Source: Brachionus plicatilis (lineage: Eukaryota; Rotifera; Eurotatoria; Ploima; Brachionidae). Taken from it: a stretch of 64,000 bases of DNA. How positions within the stretch are numbered: position 1 is the stretch's first letter; each line of letters begins with the position of its first letter. Where the stretch lies: the NCBI GenBank assembly GCA_010279815.1, contig QEOQ01000180.1, forward strand, positions 1,086,451-1,150,450. Reading direction: 5' to 3'. The notes beneath the pieces are model-generated. The model had not been told where the DNA came from and ran no database searches. It saw nothing but the letters and a program-made list of their open reading frames with translations. The position numbers were made by a program, and so were the translations under genes. Shown here one piece after another: positions 45,387 through 57,050 of the stretch.

Positions 45387-48300
45387 ATGAGCTCTACATT
45401 AGAATTTCAAGAATGTGAAAGTACTTCGACATCTTCAAAGATGGTATCAGCATTGGCATCAGTATCTGGAAAAGCTTCAAAATCGTTAATTACACCGATT
45501 TCTTCTCCATTAATAAAACAAACTTCAGAACCATATCAATCGGCACAATCTGCCGAGTTCGCTTTTTTACATAAATTTTAAAATTCAAATTGAAAATTTT
45601 GTTTTAAGGAGAATACAGTTTGAATTGAATAGTGATATTTCAGAAAATTGTGATGCACAAAAAACAAGTTTTCTATTAAGCAATTCAATTTCGGCAGCTT
45701 CTTCAGCTTTTAACAATTTCATTAGCTCTGAGAAAAAAAATAATTCTGATCCAAATTCAAACTTTTCTAAATCTGATCAAAAACAAAAACAAAATTTATT
45801 TTTCAAAAAATTAGAAGCTCATTCTTTATCTTTGAGCTCTACTATTTTTGGTAAAGAAGTTATTGAAAATCATGAAAAAATGAGTAAATTAAATAACAAT
45901 GGATCTAACAACTTAAGTAACAATGCGACGCCTTTAGCTAATTTATCTGGAATTGGAACAGGAAGCAGTATTGTTTTTGTGTTTTTTTATTTTTCAATAA
46001 CTTCAATTCCTATTATAGTAAAAAATAAATTGAAACCACCTGGAACATTGGCGTATCAAGTTGAGGCGAATGATACAATAGAAAAAATTGCCCTAAAATG
46101 GAACACAGTGCCATCGGAAATTCAACATTTGAACCGACTAGTTACAAGAGTTATTTTTCCCGGTAATTCCAAGAAGTGAAAACAAAAATTAAAATAAACT
46201 ATATTCATATTTTTAAAAAAGGCCAGATTTTAAATGTACCAGATCCAAATTATATTCCACCTCCTCCATCACCTCAAACAAATTCCAAAGTTAAGCTTCC
46301 CGATCCAGTAGTGCAAGAGTTAAAAACATTGAATGCACTTGAAAAATCACATAATAATTCTGACTCAAAATTTGGTTTAAAATTATTTAAGGTAAATTAA
46401 TATTTTTTATTGTCATTTTTTTTAAAGTAAGAAAAATTAAATTTAGAATTTTTCAATTTAAAGTAAAATAGAAATGCAAAGTTTGTTTAAAAGGAGCAAA
46501 AAGGAGTTGTTGAGTTCGTTTCAATTCGATCTTTTCATTTCAGAGGAGCTAAAATAACTTTAGATAAAAGAGATAATTTAGTTCTTTAAAATACATATGT
46601 ATTAAAATACACTTTAAGCCAGAGTTGTTCATCAAGTCTTAAGTCTCAAGTCAAGTCCAAGTCACGACTTGACTTGAATTTTTTTTACAGTAAAAAGTTA
46701 AAAAGTAACTTGAGTTGATGTTTTGTCTGATTTTATTTTTACAAAATTATAGTTTATGTAAAAATTGAATTTAGATTTTTTTTTCTCTAAAATCTCTTTA
46801 ACGTTTACATTTCTAATTGAATCATTTTGTTAACCAAAAAATTATAAATTTATAAAATAATCTTTTGAAAAATATAAAAAAATCGAGCCAAGTTAAGACT
46901 TTACTTTTTACTCATAAAAAAAATCAAGTCAAGTTAAGACTTGACTTGAATTTAAGACTTTTTGGTCGAAAGACTTGAAAAATAGAGACCTGAGACGCAA
47001 CTCTGCTTTAAGCATTTTAAAGAACTACAGTGCTGATTTTAATACAAGGGTTTTTGGTAATCTTAAGTAATTTTTCAAAAAATGTAAGAAAAGGTTAAAT
47101 TCCTAAAAATTGCAAATTTTTTGGTCAATTTTTAACTCTTTTCAGTAAAAAATTAATTACGTAAATTTACGTAAAAATGAATTTTGAAAAGGGTAATTTT
47201 TAGAAAATTTTGTTAAAAATGTGTTAAAAAAATTCAATCAAATGTTTTTAGTGCTTTATTTTAAATAATTGGTTTGATAGTTAGATCAGTCACGGTTTTT
47301 TAAAAAAAGACGGAATCAACTTTTAAAAAATTTAAAAAAATATCTTATTAAAAGGCTTTTTTAATTTCTTCAAGAATATGCAAGAATTACAAAGTAAATT
47401 AAGAGAAAAATTCCTTGATAATTTAAATGAGACCGTGGCTTTTAATTGCAAAAAAGAGTTTAAAAAATACTTGGAAATTAAGGGTATATTTATAAAATGA
47501 GTGATAAAATGTATAATTACCTAATTTTGGAGCTAACTAATCATTCGAAGAAGAATCAATACAAGAGTTTCATCTCATATAGTTTTTTTTTTAAATTAAC
47601 ATCATTATTTTATCAACCGTTTATTGAAATTAAAAATACAGAAAATTATTTAAGTTAAAGAAATAAAACCAATTAAAAAAAAATTTTATTAAATAAAATA
47701 GATAAAAATTTAATTATTTATAAATATAATTATCAACTTTAATTCAGGTTATTAACTTTTTCCGAATTTTCACAAATTTTTAACAAAATTTTCTTAATTT
47801 TACCGTTTCAAATTCGTTTTTACGTAAATTTGCGTACAAATCGATTTTTTTTCTCAATTTCTTAAAAATTTGATTGATTTACTGAAAAAATTTAAAATTT
47901 GCCCAAAAAAATGGCAATTTTTTGGAGTTTTTGTTTTTACGTAATTTTTAGTATTTTAACCTTTTCTTAAAAATAGAATTTTTCGAAAAATTACTTAAAA
48001 TTACCAAAAAACCTAATTTCAAATCAGTACTGTAAATTATCTGTTTTTGTAAAAATGTTATTCAAGTTTTTCTGAACTGTAAACAACATCACAATTTCTA
48101 GAATAAAATTACTAATTGTACATTTATAATAAATTTTAAGTTGTCAAGTCAAAATGTAAAATCAAAAATATTGATCTATTTGATAATAATTATTAATATA
48201 AATTAATAAATAAATTTTGTTTAAATTATTTGAGTTTAAATTATTATCCTGATTTAGTGGAAAACAACCCCATCTTCTAAGCCTGGCCATGTTGAACTTC

Positions 48301-51300
48301 AGAAACAAAAATGTTTGTCCGAGTCGAGTAAAAATTCCAACGAAAATTTGCAGAGAAACGAATTGGTTAGCCGGCATACACTAACAGAAGAAGAGGCCAA
48401 AAAGCTAGATGAAGAATGCACCCAAAGATTTCTAAAAGTCAATTGTAAAATTGTCACCCGGAGTAAAGGATGCTACAATGGTGTTCTTATAGTAACTCCA
48501 TCAGCTCTAATGTTCGATCCGCTTGATCCCAGTCAAGCTAAAATAAGTGATAATAAACAAAATAGCTATGAATTTAAAAGTCGGATTTATGATGAAGCTA
48601 GTGCCATAATACCTATTGAAATCATATCAAATGTAATTATGTATGAAGATTTAGCTTTAAAAGATGTTCAAGAATATTTCGATTTTCAGCATCATATTGA
48701 GTAAATTATTTTTTCTGTTTATTTTGTTAAAAAGAAAAATTTTTTAAAGTATAATCGAGAGTGACTTACATGAAGTTGGAAATTCAGATGATGTGAAATT
48801 TGGACTGAATGAAACGGAAGCTACGGATGATACAATTGATTTCGAGACTCCTAAACAAAATGAAGATAACAAGGATGAAGTTTTTGAAAAAGATGACTTT
48901 TCGTGTGCAAAGTCATCAGCAGAACTCAATGATGACAAAAAATCAATTGTATCATCAACAAATAGTTCAATTGTTTCCTGCTATTTGTGTATCAAAGTAA
49001 ACAAAAACAAAGATTTTATTAACTGCCCAATGAATCGTAAAATGAAAAACAGGCTAACATCAGAGTTTTGGTTTCAGATAAATGACAACAGGTTAGTTAA
49101 ATAAATATTTTAATTTAGAAACTATGAGTCTATTCTCATTTAAATAGTTGCAAGTTTAAATAAAATTTAAGTCTTTATTAGTATTTTTTTCTAATTTTAA
49201 TTCAATGACAACTATCTTGAATATTCTAAAAATTACATGCTTCAAATATTGTGAATTTCTCCGGTTAAATTTTAAATTTATTTTGCTATTTGAATTTAAA
49301 TAATTTAGGATGAGCAAAATAAATTTGCATTTTTGCTTGTTTTTTTAATTTACCGTATTCCCTAGTTCAATATTTAGATAAAGCTTTGGTGCATGCAACA
49401 AACACTATCTCGTCCATGTTCCAAACACCTGCTTTCCTATTGCAATATCTTTTGAAAATTAATAAATTTATTTTTATCTTTTATAAATTATTATTTTTTG
49501 GGGCCAACAATAAAAAAATCTTATTTAGCATTTTGGGGTATATAGAATTTTACAGGTAAAAATGAAAACAAATGTTGGAATAAAGGATTTTAAATAAGGG
49601 AAGATATTTTATATCAAAAAAATATTTTATGTCGGTTAATATACTGTAAAAACATTTAAATATTTTAAAAACGAAAATATTCCTTTTTTTTTATTTTCAA
49701 CACTAATTCTTATATTTTGCGACTCATTTTGTAAAATCTAAATTAATAAATAAAAATACTATTTGAATTAAAAAGTAGTTTTTTGTGTGAATTGATCTTT
49801 TTAAAGTGTTTTTATTTGTATTCTTTTATTAAAATTAATTAAATTTATGTCTACATTAAAATCAATCAATTAAAAATCTCACGAGCATCAACACTCTATT
49901 TTTAATCAGCTCCTGTTAGGCACTCTTCTTATCATGACAAGGCAATGTTTCAAAATATTCGTTTTTCATTTCATTCTATTTCAAGCAAAAAGATTCCTTT
50001 AAATTTTATTGTTAACCCCAAAAATAAAAAATTTATAATAAATAGAAAAAAATTTATTAATTTTAAAAAAGAAATTACGATAAGAAAGCAAGTGGGCAAA
50101 TTTGGGCAAAAGATTGAATTTATAATAACAAAAATACCAAAAGAAAAATTATGAGTTCAATTAGCTTTTTTGTAAAATTTTATTTTTGAGTTCATTTTTT
50201 CTTTAAATGATTTAACCTTTGTAAATTATCAAAAGTTTTACTTAGTAAAATCATTAATTTTTTTTATTTTTATAATATTTAAAAGCTATAGAATGTAAGT
50301 GTTTTTTTATATAAATTACAGATTAATAATTTTGCTGGCAATGAATCGATCATGATTCAATAAAATTAACAATCAATTTCATGATCAATTGAGCCTGATA
50401 TATTAAATAATAATGCTAAATCCAATTTAATTTTCATCAATAAAAATTTAGAAATTTTTATTTTATTTTAAAGTACTGACAAAATTTGCGCATTTTTTCT
50501 TCAATGGAAAAGCGAAAATACATTTACAATAACAGACCAAAAGGTTCCAAAATCTCGATTTCAGTTGGTAAAACCGGATGAGCTGACCCAAATTGTGCAA
50601 GACACAATGAAATCTATGGACATATCAAATATGTTAACAAAAAATTTTTCCACAACAAATCGTTTAATAAACAAAGGCGTCGGTTCATTTGTTAAAGATT
50701 GGGAAGTAATATTTTTTTTTCTATCTGAAATTTTTTCTCTTTTTAAATTATTTTGATTAAGGTTGTTAATATTCAAGAACTTGAAATGAAAATTAAACAG
50801 GAAATTGAAATTGAAAAGGAATATAATTCATTACCAAAATTAATGGAACCTTCTACTATTTTAAAAGAAGAGCACTTAAAAAAAGTAATTCAGTCAGATA
50901 AATAACCAAAAAATACACTCATTAAGACAAATTTAATTGTCTTTTAAAATTTTTAGCTAAATGTAAATTTAATTCCTCGAGCTGTTGGCTATGATTGGAT
51001 ACTAAGTTTCAGCACTGATTTGCATGGATTTAGCCTGGGTACACTCTATAGACAATTAGCCGAAATTGAAAGTCCATGTCTGGTAGTTTTAAAAGACAGT
51101 AATAACAATGTAAACAATAAGTGAAGAATAATTCATAAATTTATTTTTTATACTTGACAGATTTTTGGTGCTATGTCACCGTGTAAATTATATCCTTCTG
51201 AACACTACTATGGTAATGGAGAATCATTTTTGTTTTCTTTCACTCCAAGGTTTAAGGTTGGAAAATTTTTAAATTTTATTTAATTCAATACATCAAAAAA

Positions 51301-51530
51301 AATAACCATCAACTTAGGTTTACAAATGGACAGGTGAAAACAATTTTTTCATTCGTGGAAATACTGAAGGTTTAGGCTTTGGCTGTGCAGAAGGCTATCA
51401 TGGTCTGTGGTTCGATGGCGATTTGTTAAATGGTCACTCTCAAAGATCGAAAACCTATGACAATGATCAATTATCATCAACTGAAGAGTTCACAATCACT
51501 GCAATGGAAGTTTGGAGTTTTTCTGACTGA
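45387..51530 (+). CDS. OXR1: OXR1/NCOA7-like protein (LysM + TLDc), 11 exons
   Basis: Oxidation-resistance family; TLDc proteins protect against oxidative stress and several bind the V-ATPase. Exons: 45387-45556, 45612-45967, 46019-46162, 46222-46391, 48258-48700, 48750-49091, 50474-50705, 50762-50884, 50957-51109, 51161-51256, 51318-51530. They join in frame to 813 aa (human long OXR1 about 870). Order: a Ser/Asn-rich start; LysM (about 187-232: EANDTIEKIALKWNTVPSEI, then the NVPDPN that closes the motif); a GRAM-like block (FLKVNCKIVT, GVLIVTPSALMFDP); CAFFLQW; a Glu/Lys linker; TLDc (about 661-813: AVGYDWILSFST, GTLYRQL, EHYYGNGESFLFSFTP, KWTGENNFFIRG, GLWFDGDL, and the final MEVWSFSD). 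Introns are 50-60 nt except intron 4 (two TIR elements) and intron 6. The first donor (GTTCGC) is weak, so exon 1 is the least certain. Confidence 0.9.
46618..47007. mobile_element. AAGTC-rich TIR element in OXR1 intron 4, TTAA-flanked
   Basis: 390 bp between TTAA at 46614-46617 and TTAA at 47008-47011, as in piggyBac-type duplications. The left end GCCAGAGTTG and right end CAACTCTGCT are imperfect inverses. The interior has mirror blocks of AAGTC/GACTT (AAGTCTCAAGTCAAGTCC near 46643, and GTCAAGTTAAGACTTGACTT near 46926). Beyond the TTAA, TAGTTCTTTAAAAT on the left is also mirrored on the right, so the true edges may lie further out. Same family as 193-752 and 3205-3475. Confidence 0.65.
47028..48032. 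mobile_element. Tc1/mariner-like MITE in OXR1 intron 4
   Basis: 1,005 bp flanked by TA on both sides. It starts CAGTGCTGATTTTAA and ends AAATCAGTACTG. The inverted arms extend over 200 bp with the words TTTTTGGTAAT, AAGTAATTTTTC and ACGTAAATTTACG. TA duplication plus CAGTRCTGA ends fit the Tc1/mariner superfamily. No transposase frame. A solo arm of the same family lies at 55915-56137. Confidence 0.78.
49945..50154 (+). CDS. Possible nested small mitochondrial-type protein in OXR1 intron 6
   Basis: A 69-aa ATG frame lies within the 1.38-kb intron 6 on the same strand. Its first about 20 residues (MFQNIRFSFHSISSKKIPLN) have the Arg/Ser/Phe-rich, acid-free look of a mitochondrial presequence. 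The rest is Lys/Ile-rich, like small mitochondrial ribosomal proteins. I do not recognise the family, and AT-rich DNA can generate Lys/Ile/Phe frames by chance. It could be an alternative promoter or exon product, a nested gene or nothing. Confidence 0.25.
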   Translation: MFQNIRFSFHSISSKKIPLNFIVNPKNKKFIINRKKFINFKKEITIRKQVGKFGQKIEFIITKIPKEKL

Positions 51531-51807
51531 ATTGTTTTTTATTTTCATATTATTATTTCTCTTTGTTAAAGCATCGTGACTTATTGAGATACCAAAATTC
51601 TCAAGACTTGTACCTATCCAAAGACTATTTTGCATCAACCTAGATTTAAAATTCTGAAATTAAATTTTAATCGATTTAGAAAAAATTATTTTCGATTTTG
51701 ATTTAATCGAGTTAATAAAATATTTTAAATCATTAATAAATTTTTTCTCTTTATTGATTTAATTAGATCAATTAATTAATTAAAATTTTAATAAAACTAA
51801 TATATAT

Positions 51808-52009
51808 AAAATCAGACTTGGTCAAAGCCAATTTTTTGACTTACTGACGTTTATGATCATAACTACCCTTTTTTCAAGTGAAATTTTCATTGCAATCTCT
51901 TTATTTATTATTTTATAATTGTTAACTAAAAATAACCCTTTTTCAGTATTTTTGTCTGCTAAATAATATTTTTATAATTATATTACATAAGACTTTTCAC
52001 AGTTATGTT
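51808..52009. other. 3' flank of OXR1
   Basis: A degenerate AAGTC-type fragment (CAGACTTGGTCAAAGCC, near 51810) and otherwise plain AT-rich DNA. Confidence 0.35.
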
Positions 52010-52150
52010 CATTATGACATTTAATTTCAGTAATTGTTGTTCAAAGTACAAATTCAGCTGTTTTGAAATCATTTTTGCTTCCATTTCTTGAAGCTTTTCT
52101 AATACTATAAAACATTTGAGACAGGTTAGGTATTCAAGTATTCAAAATGA
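52010..52150 (-). repeat. Coding-like dispersed repeat, copy 2
   Basis: Inverted partner of 42517-42650. On the minus strand the frame is open through about 45 codons (ILEYLTCLKCFIVLEKLQEM, EAKMISKQLNLYF, EQQLLKLNVIM). It lies downstream of the LINE remnant at 52470-53620 on the same strand, so it could be part of that element's 3' region. Confidence 0.55.
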
Positions 52151-52469
52151 TGTCATTCATGCACAATATTTTATTTTATACAGCTTAAATTTCATCAAAT
52201 CAGCTATTCAACTTTTCAATTTTTCAAAATAATGATAATTTAATCTACTTTTTAATTGCTTGTTATTACAATTAATTCAAACAAGTTTTTTTGGATTTAA
52301 TATATTAAAAAAGATAAATAATTAATAATAGGAATAAGATAAAAGATAAAGCGAATTAGCATTTGAAGCATTTGAGAGTATTAAAATAGTTGAAATATTC
52401 AAGTGTGTTATTAAGTTAATAAGTATTAATAAATATTAATTTTTCTTTCTTTTTTTAATTAAATTTAAC

Positions 52470-53620
52470 TTACAGCGAATCACAACGTGCTTTAATATTT
52501 TCTATCAATGAAGTAAAAGTTAATTTACTATCAAATTTTATACCAAGAAACTTTATTTCTGTTTCGATTTTATTTCCATACATTCTTAGATCAAAATCTG
52601 TATTCTCTTTATTGTTTTTAGAAAAAATCAATGAACTTTTCAGCTGATATCTTAATCAAAGCCACTTTTTTAATTCACCTAAGTACTAATTCATCTTACT
52701 TTCTAGGTTTCCAGTTTTTTTTATAAATGAAAAAAGTGACAAGATCATCAGCAAAGAGAAGGGAATGTTCATTATTAGCTTTACTTCCTTTAGGAATATC
52801 ATTAATAAAAATACTAAATAATATAGGACTAATGATAGATCCTTGAGGGACACCTGCCGATCTAATGTATTCACATACTTATCATTTACTTTAAATGTTC
52901 TATTATTAAGGAAAGATTTTATCCAATAAATTCGATAGGCTGGGATGTTCATCTCTAAAAGTTTATTAGTTTATAAAAAAACCCTATGCCAAACCTTGTA
53001 AGAGGCTTTAGAAATGTCAATAACTAAGGAACAGATTTTTTTTTCTATCTTCAGATTGTAAGTTTTTTAAATTAGAAAAACTATATTATCTGCGGTTCTT
53101 CGATGTTTTCTAAAACCTAATTGTTCTTGAATTAATAATGAGTTTTTTTCAAAAAAAATATACAATTTTGAATAGATTATACTTTCAAACAGTTTTCAGA
53201 AACAGTTTGTCATACTAATTGATCGATAAATAGATGGATCCTGTGTTAAAGAAGATTATTTAGGTATCATGGTGAAACTGGCAGTTTTCCATGATTTACG
53301 GACTCAATCTTACAGAAGTCTAAGGTTATAAAGTTCTAATAATTCATTTAATGAATCTGAAGGGAAATTCTTTAACATTAGAACATCTTTATCATTTTTT
53401 TTAAGTAGAAATTAAGATCAAATGTAGAAGATAAAATTTCTTCAAATAATTTACTCTTTTCTTTATCAGTTTTAAAATCGTTAATATTAAAAGTTTTAAA
53501 ATCGTTATTATTAAAAGAGTCGTAATTAAATTTGATCCATTTTGATCGAAATCTAATTATTTTTTCCAAAAAAGCCCACTTGATTGTGGATTTTTTTCAT
53601 CCTTTTAATTAAATTAAATC
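52470..53620 (-). pseudogene. Degenerate LINE (non-LTR) reverse transcriptase
   Basis: Read from 53620 downwards, pieces of one reverse transcriptase occur in the right order but in shifting frames with stops. They are: ILSSTFDLNF; RKSWKTASFTMIPK; PSIYRSISMTNCF and KLFESIIYSKLYIFFEKNSL; QLGFRKHRRTADN; DISKASYKVWH; IYWIKSFLNNRTFKVNDKYV; GVPQGSIISPILFSIFINDI; the catalytic LLFADDLVTFF; and FLGIKFDSKLTF. This is the palm-to-thumb order of Jockey/CR1-like elements. At least three frameshifts and several stops make it dead. A gap just before FADD is absent, so the active-site motif itself survives. Confidence 0.85.
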
Positions 53621-53639
53621 ATTAATTAATTCAAAAATT

Positions 53640-54420
53640 TTTAAGCTAATTTTTAAGTCATTTGATCTTTTTGAACTATATGAACAGGATATAAATCATC
53701 TGGTTTGTAAGCATTCAGAACATTTGGTAAATGATCCTCTAATACTGAGATTTTTAAATTTTGATGGCTTAAATACAGTTGTCCTAGTAGATCTTAATCA
53801 TTTATTAAATTTGGTTGATATTGAGGTGCTATTGTAAATTTTACAACATTATCATCTAATTTCTCTAAATCAAGGCCTGATTGGTTTTTGTTGTGTTCAA
53901 TGCAGATCTCACTCTAATCGATTTTTTTCTTTTCTACTGAATTTTCAGCTATGGAACTTATTTAAGTCAGATTCACTTTTTTGTTAACATTTTTCACATG
54001 TCAAATCATATTTTTTAACATCCGACAAACTTTTTTCATTCTATAAATAGCATTTTTGTTTTTGTCCAGAAATAGACACTATACACCTTTGTTCATACAT
54101 AATCGTAGGTGCACTCAAACTTCTAACAACATTTTCTACTTTTTCTCAATTTTTTAACCATCAATTCGAAAAGCATCAAAAAAGTTTTTGAGCTATTATT
54201 TTTAAATTGATAGGTAAGAAGTGGAAACGAAAACTAAAATATATTCTTGGATCTGGTGCTTTGTTTGCGTCTTCAAGGATAAAATTAATTCCGTCTTTAC
54301 TAACTTCTAAAAAATATTAAATGAATTTAATCTCGAGTTGAATACGAATAGAGGTAATAGCATTATTTTCGAATTTGTTGCTAAACTGCTCATTCTTACT
54401 CCATGTTCAGTTTAAGCCTG
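53640..54420 (-). pseudogene. Coding-like debris upstream of the LINE RT
   Basis: On the minus strand, 53960-53660 keeps protein-like stretches in one frame broken by a single stop (HNKNQSGLDLEKLDDNVVKF, TIAPQYQPNL, LYLSHQNLKISVLEDHLPNV, LNAYKPDDLYPVHIVQ). This is the position of the 5' part of ORF2 or of ORF1 in a LINE, but I recognise no motif. 54000-54420 is plainer. Confidence 0.3.
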
Positions 54421-54569
54421 TTTGAGTTTTGAAAAAGAAAAAAAAAGAAAAAAAGCAAAGAACACAATTAAATAATAATTATCGAAACAAAAAATAAAGT
54501 TTCAAAGAAGATCCTTTTATAGAAATTCTACAGCAATAATTTTTTGTCAAAGTTTCTTGCTTTATAATC

Positions 54570-54660
54570 AGACTTGGGCAAAAGTCAAAAAAAAAAGTCA
54601 TTTCAAGTCTTTTCAAAGTCAAGTCAGTGACTTGACTTGAAAAATTATTTTTTTAAAATA
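54570..54660. repeat. AAGTC-family fragment
   Basis: CAGACTTGGGCAAAAGTC, then several AAGTC words and GTCAAGTCAGTGACTTGACT. A decayed relative of the 193-752 and 46618-47007 elements. Confidence 0.5.
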
Positions 54661-54722
54661 AGTCTTTTGCCGTTCCATGTAGTTATTAAGGCGGTCATTT
54701 TTTTTTCAAAGTATTTTTTTTT

Positions 54723-54917
54723 TCACTCCACAGTTTTAAACCAGTTTTCGGTTAAAAAAAGATTCATTTAATTTTTCTTTTTTTTTCTTATTAATTGGTG
54801 TAATTCTAATAAAATTGGGGTAATAAAGTTAAATTTTGGGATTAGGGCTTAATATATGGGAAATATATAATTAATAAGTCTTTTTTTAACCGAAAACTGG
54901 TTTAAAACTGTGGAGTG
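54723..54917. mobile_element. Short MITE with about 39-bp perfect inverted repeats
   Basis: Starts CACTCCACAGTTTTAAACCA and ends with the exact inverse (TGGTTTAAAACTGTGGAGTG), the arms continuing through GTTTTCGGTTAAAAAAAGA. 195 bp in total. Flanks show no obvious duplication. Confidence 0.85.
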
Positions 54918-54934
54918 AGGGACAAATTCTTGAA

Positions 54935-57050
54935 AAACCCAACAGCGGGGTATTTGAGTATTCAGAACGCGGCGAAAAAAAACTTGACCAATACGAATTT
55001 TTCTCGAAAAATAATTTAAAATTTGCTAAAATTTTTTTTTTTTAAATAGATATTGTTTTATTAACAATTTTTTTATAGGCTGTTATCGTGAGGCGTCTAC
55101 GTACGCCACAAACGGTCTCCCAAAGCATACAGAATACAATTTATGAATCTAATTCCATCCGAATTTATTTATCAAAAAATCAGATAAAATACAATTAACC
55201 AAAAAAAAAAGAAAATTCAGTAAAATTTCGAAAATTTTGGTTTAATTGTGTAAAATTTGTGAAAAAAGTTTAAAATCTGAAAGTCATTTTTATATTTAAA
55301 AATTATTAAATTACAAGCTATTTTATTAAGAAAAAAAATTTGTTTTTTTGTTTTTCTATTTTTTTTATTTGATTTATTTCTTAAACTTTTCCTGATTTTT
55401 ATTCCAATAAACATTAAATAATATAAATTAATTGATTTTTTATTTGTTTGAAAATTAACCTCTAAGAAGGAGAAGTATAATATGAAATATTTTATAGTAT
55501 CACAAATGATTAGAGAATATTAGACACATATTAAAAATACAAGGTCAATTTGACAAGTTGAAAATATATCATTCTGCTTCGAATAAATTAGGTATACCCA
55601 AAAGTAGAAGATATTATATTTTATCATTTATGTTTTAAAAGTTTAATTATCATTTATGTAATAAATATTTAATTTCCAAGTATTTTTCAGAATCGTTTTT
55701 TTAGGAATTTATCCTTTAATTTATTTTGTAATTTTTAAGCAGTTTTGAAAAAAATTAAAAAAAACTTATAATGATAAGATAATTAAAATGATAAGATGTT
55801 GTTTTAATTCTTTTAATAGGTGATTCCGATCATAATTAAAAAAAATTGAGACTGGTAATCATTTACCAGATTAATTAAAATAAAGCATCAAAAACATTCA
55901 TTGTACTTTTATTTTTTTTCCAAAATTTTTTTGAATTTTACCTTTTCTATTTCTGCTTTTTACGTAAATTTACGCAAAAATTGATAAATTTTCTTTTTCT
56001 CATTTTTTTATTTTGTTTAATTTACTAAAAAAATGGCATTTTTTTGCATTTTTGTTTTTACGGTATTTTTCGAAATTTGACCTTTTTTACATATTAAAAA
56101 TTATGTAAATTTATCAAAAACCCTGCTGTCAAATCAGCACTGTATTTGTGAGTAATATTGTTTGACAAGAAGATATTGTTCTTATTGTTTCATAATGAAA
56201 CAGAATCAAGCAAACAAAAGAAACTAAAATCAGGCAATAATTTCGGAAAAAAAAATTTAATTTCTATTTAAAAAAAAATTTTAATTACTTTTTTTGCCGA
56301 CTAAAAAGTAAAAAAATATAAATATAAGAAGTCGATCATAAAAATTCTTCCAAATTTCAAGCATATCATCATTTTCTCTTATTAAATTTTGTTTCCGTTT
56401 AAATTAATAAAATAATCATTGTTCTTTTCTTTGAAAAATGCATCTAATATTGCCTATATATTGAAATAGCTAAATGAAAACAATAGATGATTTCAAAATT
56501 AAAAATCATATTCAATTTTTAAAAATCTTAATGAAATAATGAAGCAGAGTGTTTCGATTTGATTTTTTATTCAAATTGATTTTTAAAAAAAAACTCTGGA
56601 CAATCCAGATTTTCTTTGTAATTAAACAAATTATTCAGTCCTGATTCCATACGATGTTTTAACGATATTTTAGGCAAAAAAATGCAATTTTACGGTAATT
56701 GTTGTAAAATGGTGTAAAAATAATTTGATAATATTACGATATTTAATGATAAATTACGCTTTTTAACGTAATATAGCGTGAATTTACGTATAATTATATT
56801 TTTCAAAAAAGGCCCAATTTTTGCTCTTTTTTTAATGTTTCCATTAAAAACTTGATTTTGCAATTTTTTGATTAAAATTTCTTAAGTTTACTTAAAATTT
56901 CTTCACAAAGTAAATTTTTTTACAGGTAAAATTTGGCTAAAGTTTGTAAAAAATATTTTAAAAAATCTGAAAATTCGTAAAAGTATAAAATCTTTTTAAA
57001 CTATCAAATGAAATTAATTTAAACGTTAGATTTAGATAAAAAAAATTAAA
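54935..57050. other. Gene-free stretch with a solo Tc1/mariner-type arm
   Basis: GGCGTCTACGTACGCC at about 55092 is a small GC hairpin. 55915-56137 is a single arm of the CAGTRCTGA family (ends AAATCAGCACTG then TA). 56640-56960 has related words (TTTACGTATAATTATATT, GTGAATTTACG) without clear ends. No gene; the last part is the flank of GPCR 2. Confidence 0.55.
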
